NCBI RefSeq assembly: GCF_003591655.1
Contig: NZ_QVRA01000001.1
Span: 287,195-351,194 of the forward strand
Length of the DNA stretch: 64,000 nucleotides
Source: Sphingobium terrigena
Lineage (GTDB): Bacteria > Pseudomonadota > Alphaproteobacteria > Sphingomonadales > Sphingomonadaceae
Reading direction: 5' to 3'
Part shown: positions 58,198 through 64,000 of the stretch, one piece after another
How positions within the stretch are numbered: the first letter of the stretch is position 1
How the letters are laid out: each line of letters opens with the position of its first letter
The notes under the pieces: model-generated
What the model was told of the DNA's origin: nothing
Database searches by the model: none
The model's input: the letters and a program-made list of their open reading frames with translations, nothing else
Program-made: the position numbers and the translations under genes

Positions 58198-59654
58198 GCG
58201 CGGGACCGAAACCGGGCGAGGATTGCTGGCGGATCGCGCGGGCGACGCGGGCCAGCACGATCATCGACGCGGACGCCTATTTCCGCCATGCGCGCGCCGC
58301 GATGCTCAAGGCGACGCGGCGGATCATGCTGATCGGCTGGGATTTCGACGCCGCGATCACGCTGGTCCGTGAGGATGAGGCCGATGATGGCGCGCCAGTA
58401 GTGATCGGCGATTTCATCAGCTGGCTGGTGGAGCGGACGCCGGAGCTGGAGATATTCCTGCTGCGCTGGGACATTGGCGCGATGAAGTCGATGGTGCGAC
58501 CGACCAACCTGTTCACGACGCTCAAATGGATGGCGCATCCGCGCGTGACGGTGAAGCTGGACAGCCATCATCCGCCCGCCGCGTCGCACCATCAAAAGAT
58601 CGTGGTGATCGACGATTGTTTCGCCTTTTGCGGCGGCATCGACATGACGGGCGACCGGTGGGATACGCGGCATCATCGCGATGAGGAGCCGGGGCGGTTG
58701 CATCCCGACGGATCGCCTTATGGTCCCTGGCATGATGCGACCACGGCGCTGATGGGGCCGGTCGCGGCGGCGCTGGGTGAACATGCCCGCAATCGCTGGG
58801 TCGGTGCGGGTGGCGACGCGCTGCCGCCGATCGAGGGGGTGCAGGATTGTTGGCCGGACACTCTGCCGGTGCAATTTACCGATGTGGACGTGGCCATTGC
58901 CCGTACCGCGCCCAAAATGGATGATCAGGACGAACTGACCGAGATTGAGCGGCTCTATTGCCGCCAGATTGCGGCAGCCAGGCGCTGTATCTATGCCGAA
59001 AGCCAATATTTCGCGTCGCGCCGGATTGCCGAGGCGATCGCCAAACGGCTGATCGAAGCGGACGGGCCGGACATCGTCATCATCAATCCGACCCAGGCCG
59101 ATGGCTGGCTGGAGCAGCAGGCGATGGACACGGCGCGCGCGCGCCTGTTCGAGGCGCTGAAGGCGCGCGACGCCCATGGCCGCCTGCGCATCTATCATCC
59201 CTTCACGATGCGCGGCGTGCCGATCTATGTCCATGCCAAGATCTTGATCGTCGATGATCGGCTGATTCGGATCGGGTCGTCCAACATGAACAACCGCTCG
59301 ATGCGGCTGGACACCGAATGCGACGTGACGATCGACACGGCGCTGCCCGCCAATGCCGGGTGGGAGGACAAGATCCGCGCGATTCGCGACGATCTGATCG
59401 CCGAACATCTCGACCTGCCGGTGGAGCGGGTGGCAGCGGTGATCGCGCAGCGCGGGCTGGTCGCGGGGATCGAGGAGATGCGCCAGAAGCCGGGCCGGAC
59501 GCTGCGCCCCTATGAGACGCCGGACCTGAACGATGTGCAGGCGTGGCTGGCCGATCATGAAGTGCTGGACCCCGAAGGCCCGGACGAAATGTTCGAGGCG
59601 GTCAGCGAACGCGGCCTGTTCCGCCGGATGAAGGGCTGGTTCGGGCGGGGGTGA
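58194..59654 (+). CDS. Phospholipase D-family protein
   Basis: The 486-residue protein has two HKD motifs: HHQKIVVIDDCFAFCGGIDM (near residue 130) and HAKILIVDDRLIRIGSSNMN (near residue 350). These form the active site of phospholipase D and cardiolipin synthase-like transferases. No membrane helix is evident, so it fits the cytoplasmic PLD/transphosphatidylase group more than classical Cls. It is translationally coupled to ubiA and converges on smc with four bases between stops. Confidence 0.87.
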   Translation: MSAGPKPGEDCWRIARATRASTIIDADAYFRHARAAMLKATRRIMLIGWDFDAAITLVREDEADDGAPVVIGDFISWLVERTPELEIFLLRWDIGAMKSMVRPTNLFTTLKWMAHPRVTVKLDSHHPPAASHHQKIVVIDDCFAFCGGIDMTGDRWDTRHHRDEEPGRLHPDGSPYGPWHDATTALMGPVAAALGEHARNRWVGAGGDALPPIEGVQDCWPDTLPVQFTDVDVAIARTAPKMDDQDELTEIERLYCRQIAAARRCIYAESQYFASRRIAEAIAKRLIEADGPDIVIINPTQADGWLEQQAMDTARARLFEALKARDAHGRLRIYHPFTMRGVPIYVHAKILIVDDRLIRIGSSNMNNRSMRLDTECDVTIDTALPANAGWEDKIRAIRDDLIAEHLDLPVERVAAVIAQRGLVAGIEEMRQKPGRTLRPYETPDLNDVQAWLADHEVLDPEGPDEMFEAVSERGLFRRMKGWFGRG

Positions 59655-59657
59655 AGG

Positions 59658-62600
59658 CTATTCCGCCGCCAGCAATGCCTCTGCGCTCTGGAGGTTGACC
59701 GAGACGAGGCGGCTGACGCCGCGTTCGACCATGGTGACGCCGAACAGGCGGTGCATCCGGGCCATGCTGACGGCATTGTGGGTGACGATGAGGTAGCGGG
59801 TCTGGGTCTGCGCGACCATGGCGTCGAGCAGGTCGCAGAATCGCTCGACATTGGCGTCGTCGAGCGGCGCATCGACCTCGTCCAGCACGCAGATCGGCGC
59901 GGGGTTGGTCAGGAACAGGCCGAAGATCAGCGCTACGGCGGTCAGCGCCTGTTCGCCGCCCGACAGGAGCGTGAGCGCCGCGAGTTTCTTGCCCGGCGGC
60001 TGGGCCATGATCTCCAGCCCCGCCTCCAGCGGATCGTCGCTGTCGATCAGCTCCAGATGCGCCTGCCCGCCGTTGAACAAGGTGGTGAAGAGGCGGCGGA
60101 AATGGCCGTCGACCGCCTCGAACGCGGCGAGGAGGCGTTGGCGCCCTTCGCGGTTCAGGCTGCCGATCGATCCGCGCAGACGGTGGATCGCCTGGGTCAG
60201 TTCCTCGCTTTCGGCGCGGCTGGTCGCCTGCACCTGTTCCAGTTCCTCCAGTTCCTGCGCCGCGACGAGATTGACCGGGCCAATCCGCTCACGATCGACA
60301 CTGAAACGGTCATGATCGGCCTGTTCGGTCTGGGCGAGCCGGATCTCGGCGCTGGCGAAGCCCAGTTTTTCGGGCAGCAAGGGCGGCGGACATTCAAAGC
60401 GTTCGCCCGACAGTCGATTGGTTTCGATCCGCCGTTCGTCGGCGGATTCAGCGCGGGCAATAGCGGTGGCGCGGGCTTCGCGGGCGGCGGCAAAAGTTTC
60501 GCCAGCATGTGCGGCTCGCTGTTCGGCTTGGCGCAAGGCGGCTTCGGCCTCCTGCTCGGCGCGGCGGGCGGCATCGGCGGCGGCGATGAGGGTTGCGCCC
60601 TGATCGTCCAGCGATGCGATGGCCTGCGCCAGCGCGTCGGGCTGGCCTTCGATCGTCGCACGTTCGGTTGCGATCTCTTCGCCGCGCGCGACCATGGCGG
60701 CGATACGCCTGGCCGCTTCACCCGCGCGGGCGCGCCAGCCCTTGATCTCCACGTCGGCGGCACCCTGTCGTTCGCGGTCGCTCGACAAGGCGCGGTCGGC
60801 CAAGGCCTGATCGGCCTGCAACTGGCTGACGGCGGCGCGGGCCTTTTCGCTCGCCTGTGCCAGCGTGGTGACGAGGGTGCGCGTTTCGGCCCCGTCGGGC
60901 ATGGCGGCGCGGGCGGATTGGGCACTGTCATGATCGGCGCGGGCAGCGTCAGCGTCGCGCCGCGCCTCTACCAGTCGTTCCTCTATTCCTTCGCGCCGCC
61001 CGGCCAGCCGTTCGAGCGCGGTGGTCGCCTCGTCGGCGGTGCGCAGCGCGGTGCGCAGGCTCTGGTCTGCCTGGGCGAGCTGGGTGCGGCCGTTGGCGAG
61101 GGCTTCGCTGGCAGCCTGCTCGCGGGCCTTGGCGTCCTGCTGCGCGGCGTTGGCAGCATCGACCTGCGCCTGGGCGGCTGGACGGGCGGCGGCGATCGCT
61201 TCCAGCCGGTTGAGCCGGATCAGCCGCTCCGCCGCTGCCGCGCCGCCTTCGATCGCCACATAGCCGTCCCATCGGCGCAACTGGCCATCGCGGGTGACGA
61301 GCCGCTGGCCGACGGCAAGGGGCTGGCCCTCGTCGCTGTCGGCGACAGCGATCTGAGCCAGACGGCGGACGAGTTCGGGCGGGGCGGTGACATGGGCGGC
61401 GAGCGGTGCGCAGCCATCGGGGAGCGCGGGATCGCTGGCCAGCGAGGGCGCGCCGGCCCAGCGGCGCTTGCCGTCCTGTGCGATCGGCGCTTCCAGATCG
61501 TCGCCCAGTGCTGCGGCCAGAGCGCGTTCATAGCCGGGCGCGGCCTTAAGCATGTCGAGCGCGCGGGTGCGGCCGCCGGGGCCGCTATCGACCGCGCGCT
61601 TGAGCGCGGCGGCTTCGCTGTCGAGCGCGGCCAGTGCAGCACGGGCGGCGGAGAGCGCGCCTTCGGCGGCGGCGCGCTGTTCGCTGGCGGACTGGCGCGC
61701 GGCTTCGGCGGCGTTGATTGTGGCTTCGGCAGTGTCGCGGGCGGCGCTGGCCTGTTCTTGCGCGGTGATGGCAGCGGAGCGCTGGGTTTCGAGCGGGCCG
61801 GGATCAGGAAGAGCGGCGGCTTCGTTCGTCAGCCGCTGAACCTCGCGTTCGCTGCGCTCCAGACGGCTGCGGGCGGCAACCAGTGCGGCCTCAGCGACCC
61901 GCAATTCGGCCTGTTCGCCCGCCTGCTTGGCCATTGCCTTGGCCAGATCCAGCTCGGCGTCGCGCGCGCCATCCTCGGCACTGGCGATGCGGCTGGCAAA
62001 ATCGGGGCGCAGCTTTTCGGTGTCGGCGATCCGGGCTTTCAATGTCGCGATTTCGGCGGTGAGGCGCGCAATGGCGTCAGCGGCGTCATTGGCGAGCGTG
62101 CCTTCGCGGGCGCGATCCTCCTCCAGCCGGGCGGCCTGCTGGGCGAGGTCATGCAGCCGCCGGACCACGCCGTCGCGCTCTGTGCGCAGGGTGGCGAGGC
62201 GGTGGCCAGCCTCGCTCGCGTCATCGCGGGCGCGCTGGGCGGCGGCGCGGCGGTCGGCCAATGTGGCGAGAGCGGCCTGCGCATGGGCGGCGGCGGCGAG
62301 TTGCGCTTCTTGCGCGGCGGCGACGGCGGCGTCGGCGTCTTTCGCCTGCGCGCGGGCGGCTTCGGCGCTGGCATGGGCTTCGCGCCAGCGGGCAAAGAGG
62401 GTGCGGGCCTCGGCGATGCGAATCTGGTCGGACAGGCGGATATAGCGTTCGGCGGCGCGGGCCTGACGGCGCAGCGCATTGGCGCGGGCGTCCATGTCGA
62501 GCAGGATTTCAGCCAGCCGGGCGAGATTGGCTTCGGCGGCGCGGAGCTTCTGTTCGGCGTCCTTGCGCCGGACGTGCAGCCCGGCGATGCCCGCCGCTTC

Positions 62601-63101
62601 CTCCAGCATGGCGCGCCGTTCCTGCGGTCGGGCGGCGATGACGGCGGCAATGCGGCCCTGACTGACCAGCGCCGGGCTGTGCGGGCCGGTGGCGGCGTCG
62701 GCGAAGATCAGCGACACGTCCTTGGCGCGGACGTCGCGGCCATTGGCTCTGTAGGCGCTGCCCGCGCCCCGCTCTATCCGGCGGGTGACCTCCAGTTCGC
62801 CGTCCGCGCCGACATCCACGGCGGAGAAAAGCTCGCCCTGCTCCTGCACGGTGAGCAGCGAGACTTCGGCAAAGTCGCGCTGGGGCCGGGTGGCGGTGCC
62901 TGCAAAGATCACATCCTCCATGCCGCCGCCGCGCATGGATTTGGCGCTCGATTCGCCCATGACCCAGCGGATCGCTTCCAGCAGGTTGGATTTGCCGCAG
63001 CCATTGGGGCCGACGATGCCGGTCAAGCCGGGTTCGATGCGTAATTCGGTCGCATCGACGAAGCTTTTGAAGCCGGAAAGCTTGAGCCGCTTTATTTGCA
63101 T
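59658..63101 (-). CDS. smc: Chromosome segregation ATPase SMC
   Basis: The 1147-residue protein has an N-terminal ABC head (MQIKRLKLSGFKSFVDATEL, Walker A GIVGPNGCGKSNLLEAIRWV) and two long coiled coils rich in Ala, Glu and Arg. A hinge lies near the middle (around DGCAPLAAHVTAPPELVRRL), and the C-terminal head has the signature LTLLSGGEQALTAVALIFGL and Walker B CVLDEVDAPLDDANVERFCD. Length and order are normal for SMC. ATG 63101 is the family start; upstream in-frame codons to 63155 are not used. scpA/scpB are not in the window. Confidence 0.96.
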   Translation of the reverse strand: MQIKRLKLSGFKSFVDATELRIEPGLTGIVGPNGCGKSNLLEAIRWVMGESSAKSMRGGGMEDVIFAGTATRPQRDFAEVSLLTVQEQGELFSAVDVGADGELEVTRRIERGAGSAYRANGRDVRAKDVSLIFADAATGPHSPALVSQGRIAAVIAARPQERRAMLEEAAGIAGLHVRRKDAEQKLRAAEANLARLAEILLDMDARANALRRQARAAERYIRLSDQIRIAEARTLFARWREAHASAEAARAQAKDADAAVAAAQEAQLAAAAHAQAALATLADRRAAAQRARDDASEAGHRLATLRTERDGVVRRLHDLAQQAARLEEDRAREGTLANDAADAIARLTAEIATLKARIADTEKLRPDFASRIASAEDGARDAELDLAKAMAKQAGEQAELRVAEAALVAARSRLERSEREVQRLTNEAAALPDPGPLETQRSAAITAQEQASAARDTAEATINAAEAARQSASEQRAAAEGALSAARAALAALDSEAAALKRAVDSGPGGRTRALDMLKAAPGYERALAAALGDDLEAPIAQDGKRRWAGAPSLASDPALPDGCAPLAAHVTAPPELVRRLAQIAVADSDEGQPLAVGQRLVTRDGQLRRWDGYVAIEGGAAAAERLIRLNRLEAIAAARPAAQAQVDAANAAQQDAKAREQAASEALANGRTQLAQADQSLRTALRTADEATTALERLAGRREGIEERLVEARRDADAARADHDSAQSARAAMPDGAETRTLVTTLAQASEKARAAVSQLQADQALADRALSSDRERQGAADVEIKGWRARAGEAARRIAAMVARGEEIATERATIEGQPDALAQAIASLDDQGATLIAAADAARRAEQEAEAALRQAEQRAAHAGETFAAAREARATAIARAESADERRIETNRLSGERFECPPPLLPEKLGFASAEIRLAQTEQADHDRFSVDRERIGPVNLVAAQELEELEQVQATSRAESEELTQAIHRLRGSIGSLNREGRQRLLAAFEAVDGHFRRLFTTLFNGGQAHLELIDSDDPLEAGLEIMAQPPGKKLAALTLLSGGEQALTAVALIFGLFLTNPAPICVLDEVDAPLDDANVERFCDLLDAMVAQTQTRYLIVTHNAVSMARMHRLFGVTMVERGVSRLVSVNLQSAEALLAAE

Positions 63102-63121
63102 TTTTGTTGGCTGCGCCAGGA

Positions 63122-63201
63122 CCGCACCGGCCCACACCCCCACCCGGCCGCCCAATCAGGATACACTGTGGGAGGCCGGGTGGGGGTGTGGGCCGGTGCG
63201 G
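63122..63201. repeat. Perfect 28-bp inverted repeat upstream of smc
   Basis: The 28 bases 63122-63149 (CCGCACCGGCCCACACCC and on) and 63174-63201 are exact complements separated by 24 bases. It lies between the stop of the DsbA-like gene (63287) and the smc start, 20 bases from the latter. In RNA it would be an extremely stable hairpin immediately before the smc ribosome site. Confidence 0.8.
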
Positions 63202-63286
63202 CGCAGCACAAAGACGCGCCGGGGTAGCGCATTGCCGCCCCGGCCTTCTCGCATTTATGCGCTGATGTTCGCCCCCCGACGCCCAA

Positions 63287-64000
63287 TCAGATCCCTGCTT
63301 CCTTGAGCTTGGGCTGGAGCGTCGCCCAGTTGGCGACATTGTCGACCAGCACGCCGTTGATAAGGAAGCTGGGGGTGCCGGTGATCTGATACTGGCTGTT
63401 GGCCGCCTCGACGCCCTTGGCCAGCTTTTCCGCCGATGCGGTGTCGGCGAGGCATTGTTTCGCCTGATCTTCGGCAATGCCGCGCTGCTTGGCGAAATCG
63501 ACCAAGCCCAGCGCGCCCGCCAGCTTGCCGAAACGCTCTGCCGGGGGGGCGCTCATCAGTGCCTGATAGGGCTGGTCGCCCAGTGCCTGCGCTTTCTCGA
63601 ACATCGCATTCTGGTTGGCGAAAAACTGTTCGGACAGGGGATAGAAAATATCCTTGCCGCCGCAACGGGCCAGCAGCGCGGTCGAAATGTCGATCGGGTC
63701 GCGGACATAGGTGCGGAATTCAAAGCTCATCTTGCCGGTGTCGACCAGCTTCTTGATTTCCTCCGAGGCTTCGGCGGAAAAATCCTTGCAATGGCTGCAG
63801 GTGTAGGAACCGAACTCGACCAGCTTGAGCTTGGCCGCCGGATTGCCCATCAGATAATAGCCGTCGGCCGTTTCCGCGACGGTTTCCGACCAGGTGGCTC
63901 CCGCTGGCGGGGCGACGGCGGCGATGGCTTCGCCTTTGGGCGTGGCCCCCTCTTCGCTCTTGCCACAGGCAGCGAGGGTCAGGGACAGGGCGATAAGGGC
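63287..64000 (-). CDS. DsbA/DsbG-like thioredoxin-fold lipoprotein (partial)
   Basis: The 5' end is outside the window. The visible 237 residues start ALIALSLTLAACGKSEEG, the end of a lipoprotein signal with lipobox TLAAC. A thioredoxin-fold domain follows with the active site FGSYTCSHCKDFSAEASEEI and the cis-proline loop YQITGTPSFLINGVLVDN. The pattern is that of disulfide oxidoreductases of the DsbA/DsbG/TrbB-like DSBA family in sphingomonads. It probably forms or repairs disulfides in the periplasm. It reads towards smc, separated from it by the 28-bp palindrome. Confidence 0.85.
   Translation of the reverse strand, partial: ALIALSLTLAACGKSEEGATPKGEAIAAVAPPAGATWSETVAETADGYYLMGNPAAKLKLVEFGSYTCSHCKDFSAEASEEIKKLVDTGKMSFEFRTYVRDPIDISTALLARCGGKDIFYPLSEQFFANQNAMFEKAQALGDQPYQALMSAPPAERFGKLAGALGLVDFAKQRGIAEDQAKQCLADTASAEKLAKGVEAANSQYQITGTPSFLINGVLVDNVANWATLQPKLKEAGI

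Noticed and set aside
59751..63044. A 1097-codon open frame antisense to smc
   Set aside because: It is Gly/Ala/Arg-rich, has no recognisable domain and exactly mirrors a strongly recognisable SMC protein. Long antisense frames are expected in GC-rich genes.

Overview
The window looks like a piece of a sphingomonad chromosome (Alphaproteobacteria, Sphingomonadales; Sphingobium, Sphingomonas or Novosphingobium-like). The signs are high GC, a large TonB-dependent receptor, relatives of the lignin-aromatic genes ligJ, ligK and ligM/desA, TTG and GTG starts next to good Shine-Dalgarno sites, and the housekeeping blocks ruvA/ruvB, gshA/rsmE and ubiA. It divides at a tRNA-Leu(CAG) gene (39340-39426). 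Everything to its left looks accessory, with a broken tRNA-associated integrase at the junction. Most of what lies to its right looks like stable chromosome.

Region 1-10440 is a mobile-element graveyard. It holds a Met/His-rich DUF2231-type membrane protein, an IS3-family element that splits off a decayed second DUF2231 copy, a secreted SnoaL-like protein, a small lipoprotein, an orphan fliE, a shortened deacetylase-like gene overlapping an ATP-grasp gene, an IS21-type element (istA/istB), a truncated Fic gene whose start codon lies in a perfect palindrome, and an IS3 remnant.

Region 10476-37661 is a dense catabolic cluster that I read as a pathway for a methoxylated aromatic compound; the substrate is not identifiable from sequence. 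It contains all three mechanistic classes of aromatic O-demethylase: two GcvT-like tetrahydrofolate-dependent enzymes (LigM/DesA type), a cytochrome P450 and a VanA-like Rieske oxygenase. The folate route has metF and purU behind the first demethylase, which would turn methyl-THF into formate, but no folD. Ring-cleavage and lower-pathway candidates are a VOC-fold protein, an FAH-family hydrolase, a LigJ-like 4-oxalomesaconate hydratase, a LigK/RraA-like aldolase, an Ldh-family dehydrogenase, an alpha/beta hydrolase, two MDR reductases lacking the catalytic-zinc GHE motif, a gcdH/CoA-transferase pair with a LysR regulator, and a 2-oxoglutarate-semialdehyde-type dehydrogenase. Two different operator-like sequences recur: ATACCTAT-N2-GTAT over three promoters and TTTCGAAA at four promoters. 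This suggests two interlocking regulons served by two TetR, one GntR and one LysR regulator.

Region 37662-39340 is a scar made of fused fragments of ligD, a TonB receptor, an aldehyde dehydrogenase and an integrase.

Region 39340-64000 is core genome: hydrolase/TPR pair, SIMPL protein, gloA/gloB, lipoprotein, B3-type metallo-beta-lactamase fold protein, acyl-CoA ligase, ruvB/ruvA, ClpP-like protein, membrane proteins, gshA, rsmE, ubiA, phospholipase D, smc and a DsbA-like lipoprotein. It is invaded by an IS110 element and a frameshifted IS701-like element, and is dotted with palindromic repeats. The most striking repeat is a 401-bp unit with perfect 28-bp inverted ends enclosing a GIY-YIG nuclease gene, with an 88-bp gene-less relative 2.4 kb away.
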